23,267 nt of DNA from the NCBI GenBank assembly GCA_964650465.1, contig CAZYTA010000040.1, forward strand, positions 1-23,267, written 5' to 3'. This DNA comes from RGIG6353 sp964650465. Lineage in GTDB: Bacteria > Bacillota > Clostridia > Oscillospirales > SIG627. The position numbers and the translations under genes are program-made. Positions 1 through 8,287 of the stretch are shown piece by piece. Position 1 is the stretch's first letter. The number at the start of each line of letters is the position of its first letter. The notes below the pieces were generated by a model that was not told where the DNA came from, searched no databases, and saw nothing but the letters and a program-made list of their open reading frames with translations.

Positions 1-2387
1 GCGTTGAGGAACTTACCTGCGTCATCACGGCTGAAGCCGAATGTCATCTGAGTAAGGTCATTTGTACCGAAGCAGAAGAAGTCAGCTTCCTTAGCAATCT
101 CGTCTGCTGTGAGACAAGCTCTGGGGATTTCGATCATTGTACCAACTTCGTATTCGATCTTAACGCCTGCTGCCTCTATTTCAGCATCTGCAACTGCAAC
201 AACGATGTCCTTAACGAACTTGAATTCCTTAACTTCGCCTGTAAGAGGAATCATGATTTCGGGCTTAACTGTCCAGTTGGGGTTAGCCTTCTGAACGTTG
301 ATAGCTGCACGGATAACAGCCTTTGTCTGCATCTTAGCAATTTCGGGATATGTTACAGTAAGACGGCATCCTCTGTGACCCATCATGGGGTTGAACTCGT
401 GAAGGCTTGCGATGATGTTCTTGATATCTGCAACTGTCTTGCCCTGAGCTGCTGCAAGAGCCTCGATATCCTTTTCTTCTGTGGGAACGAACTCATGAAG
501 AGGAGGATCAAGGAATCTGATAGTAACGGGGTTACCCTCGAGAGCTACATAGAGAGCCTCGAAGTCCTTCTGCTGATAAGGAAGAATCTTTTCAAGAGCT
601 GCTTCTCTTGCTTCAACTGTATCTGAACAGATCATTTCACGGAATGCAGCAATTCTCTCTGCCTCGAAGAACATGTGCTCTGTACGGCAAAGACCGATAC
701 CCTCAGCACCGAGCTCACGAGCCTTCTGTGCATCCTTGGGAGTATCTGCGTTTGTTCTAACCTTGAGCTTTCTGTACTTGTCAGCCCAAGCCATGATTCT
801 GCCGAACTCACCTGCGATGGTAGCGTCAACTGTTTCGATGATACCGTCATAGATGTTACCGGTTGAACCGTCTATTGAAATGTAATCGCCTTCGGTAAAT
901 GTCTTACCGGCAAGCTCGAACTTCTTGTTCTCTTCATCCATCTTGATGTCGCCGCATCCTGATACGCAGCAAGTACCCATACCACGAGCAACAACGGCTG
1001 CGTGAGAGGTCATACCGCCACGAACTGTAAGGATACCCTGAGAAGCCTTCATACCTGTGATATCTTCGGGAGATGTCTCAAGTCTTACAAGAACAACCTT
1101 TTCGCCTCTTGCCTTCCAAGCTTCTGCGTCTTCAGCTGTGAATACAACCTTACCGCAAGCAGCACCGGGAGAAGCGCCAAGACCCTTACCGATGGGAGTA
1201 GCAGCCTTGAGTGCCTTAGCATCGAACTGGGGGTGAAGGAGTGTGTCAAGGTTTCTGGGGTCGATCATTGCAACAGCCTGAGCCTCTGTCTTGTGTCCCT
1301 CGTCAACGAGGTCGCAAGCAATCTTAAGAGCAGCCTGAGCAGTTCTCTTACCGTTTCTTGTCTGGAGCATATAGAGCTGTTCGTTTTCAACGGTAAACTC
1401 CATATCCTGCATGTCATGATAGTGGTTCTCGAGAATTCCGCAGATTTCAACGAACTGGTTGTAAGCTGCAGGGAACTTCTCTGCCATCATTTCTATCTTC
1501 ATAGGTGTTCTAACACCTGCAACAACGTCTTCGCCCTGTGCATTTACAAGGAACTCACCCATGAGCTTCTTTTCGCCTGTAGCGGGGTCACGAGTGAAGG
1601 CAACACCTGTACCGCAGTTGTCACCCATGTTACCGAATGCCATTGCCTGTACGTTAACAGCTGTACCCCAAGAATAAGGGATATCGTTGTCACGGCGGTA
1701 AACGTTAGCTCTGGGGTTATCCCATGAACGGAATACTGCCTTTACAGCGCCCATAAGCTGTTCCTTGGGATCTGTGGGGAAGTCCTCACCGATCTTAGCC
1801 TTGTACTCAGCCTTGAACTGGTTAGCAAGCTCCTTAAGGTCATCAGCGGTAAGCTCTACGTCAAAGGTTACGCCCTTTTCTTCCTTCATCTTGTCGATGA
1901 GCTCTTCAAAGTACTTCTTACCAACTTCCATAACAACGTCAGAATACATCTGAATGAATCTTCTGTAGCAGTCATATGCCCATCTTGCGTTGCCTGACTT
2001 CTTAGCCATAACCTCAACAACCTCTTCGTTAAGACCGAGGTTAAGGATGGTATCCATCATACCGGGCATGGATGCTCTTGCACCTGAACGAACAGATACG
2101 AGAAGGGGGTTTTCAAGGTCACCGAACTTCTTGCCGGTAACGCCTTCCATCTTTACGATATACTCGTTGATTTCAGCCATGATTTCGGGATTGATCTGTC
2201 TGCCGTCCTCATAGTACTTTGTACAAGCCTCTGTTGAGATTGTAAAGCCCTGGGGAACGGGGTTTCTTTCGGGGAACTTTTCCTTGAAAATGTTTGTCAT
2301 TTCAGCAAGGTTAGCACCCTTACCGCCGAGAATCTCACGCATAGATGCGTTACCCTCGGTAAAGAGATAACAATACTTCTTTGCCAT
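1..2387 (-). CDS. ppdK: Pyruvate, phosphate dikinase (3' end cut off by window edge)
   Basis: Interconverts pyruvate + ATP + Pi and PEP + AMP + PPi in the cytoplasm; in anaerobic clostridia it usually serves glycolysis or PEP supply. About 795 of the roughly 875 residues usual for the family are visible. The N-terminal nucleotide-binding part has the typical GGKGANLAEM and GARASMPGMMDT stretches. The central swivelling phosphohistidine domain has GGMTSHAAVVARG with the phospho-His at residue 462. The start of the C-terminal PEP/pyruvate barrel (RFLDPPLHEF, MMGHRGCR, FGTNDLTQM) is present. The last ~80 residues, including the catalytic Cys region, lie outside the window. The start is the ATG at 2387, preceded by GGAGGA (2395-2400). 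It has its own likely promoter and does not overlap the gene upstream. Identification is very secure. Confidence 0.97.
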   Translation of the reverse strand, partial: MAKKYCYLFTEGNASMREILGGKGANLAEMTNIFKEKFPERNPVPQGFTISTEACTKYYEDGRQINPEIMAEINEYIVKMEGVTGKKFGDLENPLLVSVRSGARASMPGMMDTILNLGLNEEVVEVMAKKSGNARWAYDCYRRFIQMYSDVVMEVGKKYFEELIDKMKEEKGVTFDVELTADDLKELANQFKAEYKAKIGEDFPTDPKEQLMGAVKAVFRSWDNPRANVYRRDNDIPYSWGTAVNVQAMAFGNMGDNCGTGVAFTRDPATGEKKLMGEFLVNAQGEDVVAGVRTPMKIEMMAEKFPAAYNQFVEICGILENHYHDMQDMEFTVENEQLYMLQTRNGKRTAQAALKIACDLVDEGHKTEAQAVAMIDPRNLDTLLHPQFDAKALKAATPIGKGLGASPGAACGKVVFTAEDAEAWKARGEKVVLVRLETSPEDITGMKASQGILTVRGGMTSHAAVVARGMGTCCVSGCGDIKMDEENKKFELAGKTFTEGDYISIDGSTGNIYDGIIETVDATIAGEFGRIMAWADKYRKLKVRTNADTPKDAQKARELGAEGIGLCRTEHMFFEAERIAAFREMICSDTVEAREAALEKILPYQQKDFEALYVALEGNPVTIRFLDPPLHEFVPTEEKDIEALAAAQGKTVADIKNIIASLHEFNPMMGHRGCRLTVTYPEIAKMQTKAVIRAAINVQKANPNWTVKPEIMIPLTGEVKEFKFVKDIVVAVADAEIEAAGVKIEYEVGTMIEIPRACLTADEIAKEADFFCFGTNDLTQMTFGFSRDDAGKFLN

Positions 2388-2451
2388 TTTAATGTCCTCC
2401 ATTTATATATTTATTTTTTAACGTAAACATTGAGACTTCCGTCTCCAAGTT

Positions 2452-2480
2452 AGTATAGCATATCGATGATAAATTTTCCA
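2452..2480 (-). promoter_or_regulatory. Probable sigma-A type promoter of ppdK
   Basis: On the minus strand a TGGAAA hexamer (2475-2480) lies 17 nt upstream of TATACT (2452-2457), giving a start near 2445 and a ~57-nt leader. A small hairpin (GAGAC, loop GGAA, GTCTC; 2430-2448) would sit at or close to the mRNA 5' end. The -10 is good and the -35 is weak (4 of 6). Confidence 0.5.
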
Positions 2481-2507
2481 TACTTAACGCAGTGTGTTCA
2501 TAAAAAA

Positions 2508-2891
2508 TTAACAATTCTGATTCTTCGGAAAGGCTATTTCAAAGAGCTCTCGGTTCCTTTCGTGGCGTCCCATGACATAATTGTAGCCAAAAAGTGCCTC
2601 AAGACCTGTTGCCTGACGGTATTCGTATTGGGTCACGCTCTTTGGAGTGTTGTGTGTTTTTGTGTTTTTACCCCGTCTGAAAACGTCACTTTCCTCCTCT
2701 GTGAGGTGGGGGGCTATCTTTACAAGCGCCTTTACCTGGGAAGCGGCTGTGACATATTCAAGGGCAAGGCGGTTTGCCTCGGTATTACCCTGAGGCACAG
2801 TATAAAAAAGCCTTTCCCTTACAAGTATCTCCCAGACCGAATCTCCGAGATACGCAAGCATAAGGCTGTCTGCTGTTTTTGGGTCAAACAT
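2508..2891 (-). CDS. mrnC: Mini-ribonuclease III
   Basis: A 127-aa protein consisting of an RNase III catalytic domain without a dsRNA-binding domain, the definition of Mini-III, which matures 23S rRNA ends in Firmicutes. The signature LAYLGDSVWE holds the first catalytic Asp (D17). RRGKNTKTH and YRQATGLEALFGY follow, the latter with the second catalytic acidic residue (E98). Length matches the family. The ATG at 2891 has AAGGAG just upstream. In many Firmicutes mrnC follows cysS; here it lies downstream of an unrelated TIM-barrel gene, separated by 124 nt that contain inverted repeats, so co-transcription is possible but not certain. Confidence 0.93.
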   Translation of the reverse strand: MFDPKTADSLMLAYLGDSVWEILVRERLFYTVPQGNTEANRLALEYVTAASQVKALVKIAPHLTEEESDVFRRGKNTKTHNTPKSVTQYEYRQATGLEALFGYNYVMGRHERNRELFEIAFPKNQNC

Positions 2892-2939
2892 GGTTTCTCC
2901 TTGTTTTTTGTTTAGTTATATCACGGTGTGTCTTTTGGG

Positions 2940-2999
2940 GGTTCCTAAGGAACCTTTTGCAAAAAGTTTCCGAGACCTTCAAAAACTCGTATGATGATT
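2940..2999. repeat. Intercistronic inverted repeats
   Basis: The gap between the isomerase-like gene and mrnC holds GGTTCC-TAA-GGAACC (2940-2954) followed by TTTTGCAAAAAG, another small dyad. Together they form a compact structured stretch. On the plus strand the first hairpin is followed by TTTT, but no plus-strand gene ends here. It may be an intergenic repeat or an mRNA processing/stability element in the minus-strand transcript. Confidence 0.4.
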
Positions 3000-3015
3000 A
3001 CTTGGTTGTGTTATT

Positions 3016-3795
3016 TCAAATCATATCTCTCAGCTTTTTTACAGCTCCTGCTGCTCTTTTTATGAATGCTTCAGCGGTCATATCCGAATACTTTTTATCC
3101 TTTGCAAAGATCTCAAGCATGAGAGTGCCGTCAAAGCCCGATTTGCGAATATGCTCTGCAACTCTGTTAAAATTTACTTTTCCGTCAAAGGGAATCATAT
3201 GGTTATCGCTGTTATACTCGCAGGTATTATCGTGAATATGGGTACATATGAGCTGATTTGAAAACAGCGGCATATATTCTCTGCCGGGAGTGAAGCAATA
3301 CTCGTGACCGCAATCCCAGCAAAATCCCACGTTATCACAATCGGCAAAGGTCTCAAGTGCCCACGAGAGATTTGCAATCTTTCTTTGGTTTTCAAAGGCT
3401 ATCTTCACGCCTTTTTTTGCGGCATACTCCACAAGACGTGTAAACCTTGCCATCCCCATATCGTTGAGAGACGGCGCGTTGTCACCCGAGGACAGGTGTA
3501 TGATGGCAATTTCCGCACCCGAAAGAGCGCACATATCCACTGTATGAGCAAGTCTTTTGTACATTTCCTCGCCATCATCTCCCCACATGGCATTTATGCC
3601 GTCAAAGGGAGCGTGAATGGTTTCGTATTTGATTCCGAATTCAGCAAGGTCATTTGCAAGAGCATAGTGATACTCTTCTTCCCTGTCACCCGAAAAGGTT
3701 GCCGCAAAGCCCGACTCCGCCATAAGTGATACATATTCTTTTTGAGAGATGCCTTTTACGGCATTAATATTCATTCCTATTTTCATAAGCTTCAC
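3016..3795 (-). CDS. Sugar-phosphate isomerase/epimerase-like TIM-barrel protein
   Basis: A 259-aa protein of the xylose-isomerase-like / AP-endonuclease-2 TIM barrel superfamily. The expected acidic and His metal-ligand positions can be seen: E135 (KIAFENQ), D161 and H164 (CWDCGHEYCF), H186/H188 (THIHDN) and E228 (LMLEIF). Family members isomerise or epimerise sugars or inositols, and the substrate cannot be read here. The chosen GTG start (3795) overlaps the TGA of the upstream phosphatase gene in GTGA, which implies translational coupling. An ATG three codons further in (3786) is the alternative. It is cytoplasmic, with no signal peptide or membrane segment. Confidence 0.82.
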   Translation of the reverse strand: MKLMKIGMNINAVKGISQKEYVSLMAESGFAATFSGDREEEYHYALANDLAEFGIKYETIHAPFDGINAMWGDDGEEMYKRLAHTVDMCALSGAEIAIIHLSSGDNAPSLNDMGMARFTRLVEYAAKKGVKIAFENQRKIANLSWALETFADCDNVGFCWDCGHEYCFTPGREYMPLFSNQLICTHIHDNTCEYNSDNHMIPFDGKVNFNRVAEHIRKSGFDGTLMLEIFAKDKKYSDMTAEAFIKRAAGAVKKLRDMI

Positions 3796-4436
3796 ACATT
3801 ATCGGGCAATGCAGTTCTCAGCGACTCAAGGTGCTTATCCTCGCTGAGGCTGACAATGCTCCACTTTCCATTGTCCTTTTCTATTATTGATACCGAAGCG
3901 TTTGATACCCAAGGTACCGTGTTCATAAGTGTAATATCTCCGTCATATTTTATTGAAGTGACAGCGACCCTTATAGGGGTGGCGTGGGATGCCACAAGGA
4001 CTGTCCTGCCTTCGTTTTCGTCGGCTATTCTGTTCAGCTCCTTCATTATCCTTTTTGCCAATTCCGCAACGCTTTCACCGTCAGTGCAGCAGGCATTACC
4101 TATGTCCGTAGTCCATTTTCCGAAATCCTCGGGGTACACCTTGACAATATCGTCAAATACCATACCGTCCCATTTACCTGCTTCAATTTCACGCATTTGT
4201 TTTGTGGGGGTTATTTCAAGCCCCAGCCTGTCAGCAATGGTTTTGCCTGTTACAAAGGCTCTCTGCAGGTCGCTGGCATATGCTTTGTCTGCTTTGTATG
4301 TTTCAGCAATATATTCGGCTGTGAGTTTTGCCTGTTCAAGTCCTTTTTCTGTCAGCTTGGCATCAAGATGTCCTGCAAAAATGTCCTTTTGATTTGCTTC
4401 GCTCTCGCCGTGTCTTACCAATAATATTCTTGTCAT
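3792..4436 (-). CDS. Histidine phosphatase family protein (phosphoglycerate-mutase-like)
   Basis: A 214-aa protein starting MTRILLVRHGES, with the RHG motif carrying the phosphoryl-accepting His (H9), and the second conserved His in VASHATPIR. This is the branch-1 histidine phosphatase fold, whose members include phosphoglycerate mutases, alpha-ribazole phosphatases and broad sugar-phosphate phosphatases; the exact substrate is unclear. The ATG at 4436 overlaps the TGA of the activase gene (ATGA) and has GAGG upstream. A longer reading upstream to 4592 is possible in frame but would add an Arg-rich non-family extension inside the activase gene, so it is rejected. It is the middle gene of a tightly overlapping three-gene operon. 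Confidence 0.88.
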   Translation of the reverse strand: MTRILLVRHGESEANQKDIFAGHLDAKLTEKGLEQAKLTAEYIAETYKADKAYASDLQRAFVTGKTIADRLGLEITPTKQMREIEAGKWDGMVFDDIVKVYPEDFGKWTTDIGNACCTDGESVAELAKRIMKELNRIADENEGRTVLVASHATPIRVAVTSIKYDGDITLMNTVPWVSNASVSIIEKDNGKWSIVSLSEDKHLESLRTALPDNV

Positions 4437-5125
4437 TCTATACCTCTTAATTGTGCGTTTGGAATGTATTTTTGAACTGTTAGCAGAAGCTTGTGCATGT
4501 CTTCGGGGGTATGAGGAGTCAAGGTCTTGTCTATAACGCCGTCGGACAGCTTGTAGCCCTGAAGGAAATACCTTTCTTCTCCTTCGAGCCAACGTCCGAT
4601 TTTTTCCATTTCCGCTTCGGTATGCAGCTCCTTTACAACAGTGGTACGAAATTCATGGTCAATACCGCTGGTTTTTAAAAGCTCTGCGCTTTTGAGAATG
4701 GGGGCAGTGTCAAAGTTTTCGATGCCCACGGTTTCGGCATATTTATCGGGTGAGTTTTTGATGTCCATTGCCACAAAATCCACATTTCCGGACAAAAGTA
4801 AAGCGTTTAGTCTCAAAGGGAAGGAGCCGTTGGTATCTATTTTGACAAGAAGCCCCATATCTTTTATCTTTTTCACAAAGCCCGAAACGTCCCAAAGCAA
4901 AGGCTCTCCGCCCGTAATGCATACGCCGTCAATAAAGCCTGCACGGCGTTCAAGCTGTTTTATAACCGTTTCTTCGGGGATTTCCGGAAACTCGCTCGGG
5001 TTTACTACCAAATCCGAGTTATGACAAAAGGGACAACGGAAATTACAGCCGCCCGTAAAAATTGTTGCCGCCGTTTTGCCGGGGTAATCAAGCAATGTAA
5101 GCTTTTGAAAGCCTTGTATTTTCAT
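4433..5125 (-). CDS. Anaerobic ribonucleotide reductase activating protein, NrdG2-type radical SAM enzyme
   Basis: A 230-aa radical SAM protein. CNFRCPFC gives the CxxxCxxC [4Fe-4S] ligands C27, C31 and C34, followed by the SAM-binding GGEPLL motif. The N-terminal KLTLLDYPGKTAATIFTGG is typical of the family named NrdG2, annotated as activating glycyl-radical class III ribonucleotide reductases. The start is the ATG at 5125 with GAGGG seven bases upstream; an in-frame TTG four codons earlier overlaps that ribosome binding site and is not used. No reductase (nrdD) is present in the window, so its partner is elsewhere or it activates another glycyl-radical enzyme. It is the first gene of the operon with the phosphatase and isomerase-like genes. 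Confidence 0.85.
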   Translation of the reverse strand: MKIQGFQKLTLLDYPGKTAATIFTGGCNFRCPFCHNSDLVVNPSEFPEIPEETVIKQLERRAGFIDGVCITGGEPLLWDVSGFVKKIKDMGLLVKIDTNGSFPLRLNALLLSGNVDFVAMDIKNSPDKYAETVGIENFDTAPILKSAELLKTSGIDHEFRTTVVKELHTEAEMEKIGRWLEGEERYFLQGYKLSDGVIDKTLTPHTPEDMHKLLLTVQKYIPNAQLRGIE

Positions 5126-5158
5126 ATTTTCCCTCAAAAATCACAATGTATTTTACTC

Positions 5159-5190
5159 GAAAAAGCGTTGCGGCAAAGCAACGCTTTTTC
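5159..5190 (-). terminator. Rho-independent terminator of the ABC/Gld operon
   Basis: A perfect 13-bp stem (GAAAAAGCGTTGC / GCAACGCTTTTTC) with a 6-nt loop. The A5/T5 runs at the base make it potentially bidirectional. It lies between the DUF4340 gene and the next operon on the same strand, so it should end the upstream operon. Confidence 0.85.
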
Positions 5191-5196
5191 AATTTA

Positions 5197-5234
5197 TAGG
5201 AAATTGTTCTAAACCAATTTCGCCGCTTTTGGCG
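5197..5234 (+). repeat. Intergenic modular repeat, copy A (short form)
   Basis: Begins TAGGAAATTGTTCT and ends in a CGCC-GCTTTT-GGCG hairpin abutting the stop codon of the DUF4340 gene. It shares the TAGGAAATT edge, an A-rich linker and a TCGCCG core with copy B. Relative to the minus-strand gene it lies between the stop codon and the terminator. Confidence 0.6.
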
Positions 5235-6683
5235 TTAATTAATTGACGGTATCATTCCGAATGCGGTGTCTCTCATTTCAAGTACTTTATCCGCCGAAAC
5301 ATAGAACTCTCCGAAGCCGTTGAGCGTATAGTAGCTGTTAGTTGCGGTGTGAGCATAGAAGCAGTATTCAAGCACCTCACCCTTTTCTGTGGTGACAACC
5401 AACTTCAGCTGTTCATTACCGTGCTCCGTGTTTTCGGCATAAGCCGTAACAATAACATACATTATTGACTTGTAAAGCTCCTTGAAGCTGTTGGTATCAA
5501 CGGGAACATTGTTACACGAAGCGCCGAGAGTTTCGCCTGAACCTGTTATGTTAAAGGTTGCTTTTTTACCTTGGTGTTCAAATTCCACCGAGGCTATATC
5601 CTCAATATCCAGCATATAAATTTCTGCCGATACCCAAAGAAGCATATCCCAATCAAGAAAGGCGAGGGAAGCGGCATCTACGCGGGCAATAATATTCTCC
5701 TTGAGAGAATATACAATAAAGCCATCTGCTTCGGTGTCCTTCATTACATATACATATTCGGTAAATGCAGGATAGCTGTACTTGAAGGAGTAATCGGAAA
5801 CATCGTTGCCGTCAATATCGAAGAAGCCCAACTCCATGAGAAGATTATCCGAAATGCTGTCTCCGTAGTAAAGGGTCTGTGTACCTGTCAGCTCGGCAAG
5901 GGAGGTAAGCAACATTTCAAAGTTTGCAAGGCTTGTTGCATAGTTGTATGCGGGATATGTCAGACGGTGTGTAGAGTTGTTTCCGTAGGTAAGGTCGCCT
6001 GATGCCTTTTCTATTGAAAGGAATTTTTCTCCCTTTTTATAGAGTGTAAAGTCCTTGAGAGTATAGGCGTAGTTTGATTCTACGGTATCTACAAGTACAG
6101 GTGTGATGTAAGACAGTCTGGGCTGAAGCACACAGGCTTCGATTCCGGTATCTATGATGTAGAGCGCTTCTCTTCCTTCAAGCATTGCATAATAGCCGTT
6201 GCCGTCGGGAGTCTTGTCACCCACCAGTATTTTGTAGCTTTCGGATTTGTTGTAGGTAACTTCAAACCACACAGCAGGATTTTCTCTGTCTATTCCGTAT
6301 TGCTCAAGGACATCAAGCTCTGCATTTTCCACATAGCCCAATGCCAGAAGGTGCATAGTGTTTACTCTGAGCTGTGAAAGCATTGCCTGGTCTGTTTCGT
6401 AGCCTTCAAGACCTTCGATTTTGTAGGCTCCGCTCGCCTTGTGAATAAGGGAGTATTCGTCAAGAGTATTGTGAACCAGAATACTGTTCATAGCATCGTT
6501 TTCAATCTCATCAACTATGAACGGTCTGCCGTTTTTCATTGTCTCGCCAAAGAGTCCCTTGGGGTCTTCGGTAACCGTATCGTTCGGAGTTTCTCTCGTC
6601 ATGAAAAAGTAGGCTACACCCATTAAAGCCGCTATTACAACAAAAACAACAGCTGTTATTATTTGCTTTTTTATCTTGGTCAT
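5235..6683 (-). CDS. DUF4340 domain-containing membrane-anchored protein of an ABC/Gld-type cassette
   Basis: A 482-aa protein with one N-terminal transmembrane helix (about residues 9-27, short basic N terminus), so most of the chain is predicted to be extracytoplasmic. The body resembles DUF4340, a repeated beta-rich domain found next to GldG-type ABC components; its role is unknown. Its ATG (6683) overlaps the TAA of the GldG-like gene by one base (TAATG), so the two are translationally coupled. It is the last gene of the four-gene operon and is followed by repeat copy A and the terminator. Confidence 0.85.
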   Translation of the reverse strand: MTKIKKQIITAVVFVVIAALMGVAYFFMTRETPNDTVTEDPKGLFGETMKNGRPFIVDEIENDAMNSILVHNTLDEYSLIHKASGAYKIEGLEGYETDQAMLSQLRVNTMHLLALGYVENAELDVLEQYGIDRENPAVWFEVTYNKSESYKILVGDKTPDGNGYYAMLEGREALYIIDTGIEACVLQPRLSYITPVLVDTVESNYAYTLKDFTLYKKGEKFLSIEKASGDLTYGNNSTHRLTYPAYNYATSLANFEMLLTSLAELTGTQTLYYGDSISDNLLMELGFFDIDGNDVSDYSFKYSYPAFTEYVYVMKDTEADGFIVYSLKENIIARVDAASLAFLDWDMLLWVSAEIYMLDIEDIASVEFEHQGKKATFNITGSGETLGASCNNVPVDTNSFKELYKSIMYVIVTAYAENTEHGNEQLKLVVTTEKGEVLEYCFYAHTATNSYYTLNGFGEFYVSADKVLEMRDTAFGMIPSIN

Positions 6684-8167
6684 TACAGATGCCTCCGCTT
6701 AAGGAATACAGCCAGTGCCGCCACGAGAACAAGTACGGGAAGCACCAACACCAGAGAGGTGAGCCATTTCTGACTTGTTGCACTGTCTATTGTAAGAGTT
6801 GTATCGTTGTAAACCTTATATGACACATTGAGTATCATTGTTTCGTCGGTTATTCCCGATATGGTTGACTTAAGAAGCTCGGCGTTTCCGTAGGTATTCT
6901 GATAAGTACCCAGGAACACATCGCCCGTAAACCATGTTGAACCGCCGACAACAAGGAAGTTCTGTACACTCTCCTGTCTTTCCTGGTCATATGTGTTTTT
7001 ATAGCCTGCCGCAAGCACAGGGATAGTACCTTCGGCAAAGTTCTCGGTGTCATTTATCGGAACATACGCTGTTCCGTAGCTGGAGAGGATAGTTCCTACT
7101 CCGTGTGTTACATCGGTAACGGGGAGAAGTCTGAGAGGAGACGAATAGTAGGACACAGTTTTCTGAGGATTCTCCGCCGAGCTGAGAGATGCGTGGAAGG
7201 GAGCGAGAGTTTCATCATCGCTGACATACCTTGTTATGAGTGCAAAGGAGTCTATTGAAGCGATTGAGTTATAGGTATCAACCACGGCAAGGTCGTGGAT
7301 TATTTCAATTCCCCATGTTGCGCAAAGCTCATCAAGGTTTTTCAGTACGGGAGTTTCGGGACCTACAAATATCATTGCGTTTCCGCCGTTGTTGAGGTAA
7401 GAGGAGAGCTTTGTTATTTCACTCTTTCCTTCGGTTTCACTTTCGATGCCGGTAAAGTCTGTGCGGGGGTCATTTACAATGATAAGCTCTGTTTCGTCGG
7501 GAATGTCGCTCTGTGACAAGTCCAGAAGCTCCACTTCAAAGCCTGCATCAATAAGCAATGCCTTGAACTGGGCGGGAATGGTTTCGAGATGGTTTGATGT
7601 AAACAGTGCCTTGGGCATTGTGTCACGGGTTACTCTTATGAGTGCCGAGGTAAAGCGGTATTCCGCATTGAAAGCGTAATATTGATATGTACCGTTTTCA
7701 TCCTGCTGATAAACAAAGCATTCGGACATATCAAATGCTACAAATCTCTTTGCACTTTCTACAATAACCGTTGTAGAGGACAGATTATAGTCCTTTCGGT
7801 ACTTTGCAACTGTACCGGGATTTTTAAGCATATCAATGTATTCGATGGTGATGTTTTTGTATTTTTCTTCATATTCCAAAGCAAGAGTTTTAACGCTTTT
7901 CGCATACTCGTTGTTGTCAAGCTCGTCAAGTGGAGTAAGAAAGATAAACTTTATTTCCTCTTCGCCCATATCCTTCAAAAGCTCTTCGGATGCCTCGGAT
8001 ATTTCATAAAGCTGCTCTTCGGTCAGGTCTACAAAAAGGTTGTACTTGTCTGTGAGTGCAGTCACCACCAGATTCACAACAAAGACCAGTGCAATGAACA
8101 CAACAGCAAGTATAACAGATGCCGAACCGTATTTCAGCGTCTTTTTATCTATTACGGGTTTACTCAT
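6683..8167 (-). CDS. GldG-like ABC-transporter auxiliary protein
   Basis: A 494-aa protein with an N-terminal membrane helix (about residues 15-35), a large extracytoplasmic region beginning LFVDLTEEQLYEIS, and a C-terminal membrane helix followed by KRRHL. This architecture is that of the GldG / ABC_transp_aux family, whose founding member is needed for gliding motility in Bacteroidetes. In Clostridia the family accompanies an ABC-2 permease but has no established function. The start is the ATG at 8167 with AGGAGA upstream; a longer in-frame reading to 8215 runs into the repeat and lacks a ribosome site. It is coupled to the DUF4340 gene downstream. Confidence 0.85.
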   Translation of the reverse strand: MSKPVIDKKTLKYGSASVILAVVFIALVFVVNLVVTALTDKYNLFVDLTEEQLYEISEASEELLKDMGEEEIKFIFLTPLDELDNNEYAKSVKTLALEYEEKYKNITIEYIDMLKNPGTVAKYRKDYNLSSTTVIVESAKRFVAFDMSECFVYQQDENGTYQYYAFNAEYRFTSALIRVTRDTMPKALFTSNHLETIPAQFKALLIDAGFEVELLDLSQSDIPDETELIIVNDPRTDFTGIESETEGKSEITKLSSYLNNGGNAMIFVGPETPVLKNLDELCATWGIEIIHDLAVVDTYNSIASIDSFALITRYVSDDETLAPFHASLSSAENPQKTVSYYSSPLRLLPVTDVTHGVGTILSSYGTAYVPINDTENFAEGTIPVLAAGYKNTYDQERQESVQNFLVVGGSTWFTGDVFLGTYQNTYGNAELLKSTISGITDETMILNVSYKVYNDTTLTIDSATSQKWLTSLVLVLPVLVLVAALAVFLKRRHL

Positions 8168-8194
8168 TTTGTCTCCTCTTCTTTTTTTAATATA

Positions 8195-8287
8195 TAGGAA
8201 ATTCCTCGAAAACAACTTCGCCGTTTTACCTTGTTTGGTTATGTATATAGGTTATGGCAGGCGAGAGTTGCCCACGGCGGCTCGCCG
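8195..8287 (+). repeat. Intergenic modular repeat, copy B (long form)
   Basis: A 93-bp element between permease and GldG-like genes. From the TAGGAAATTCCTCG edge it runs through TCGCCGTTTTACC and TTGTTTGG, then an AT-rich part, to GGCGAGAGTTGCC. Copy C carries nearly the same order of blocks. The GGCGAG...CTCGCC arms at the right end can form a hairpin that touches the permease stop codon. Confidence 0.7.

Noticed and set aside
1002..1727. A 241-codon plus-strand open frame inside ppdK
   Set aside because: It is antisense to an unmistakable ppdK reading frame, its product is Ser/Cys-rich with no family resemblance, and it has no ribosome site. It is a shadow frame.
4437..4592. Upstream in-frame extension of the histidine phosphatase gene
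   Set aside because: The extension is Arg/Lys/Ser-rich, lies within the activase gene and lacks family similarity. The ATGA overlap and RHG motif fix the start at 4436.
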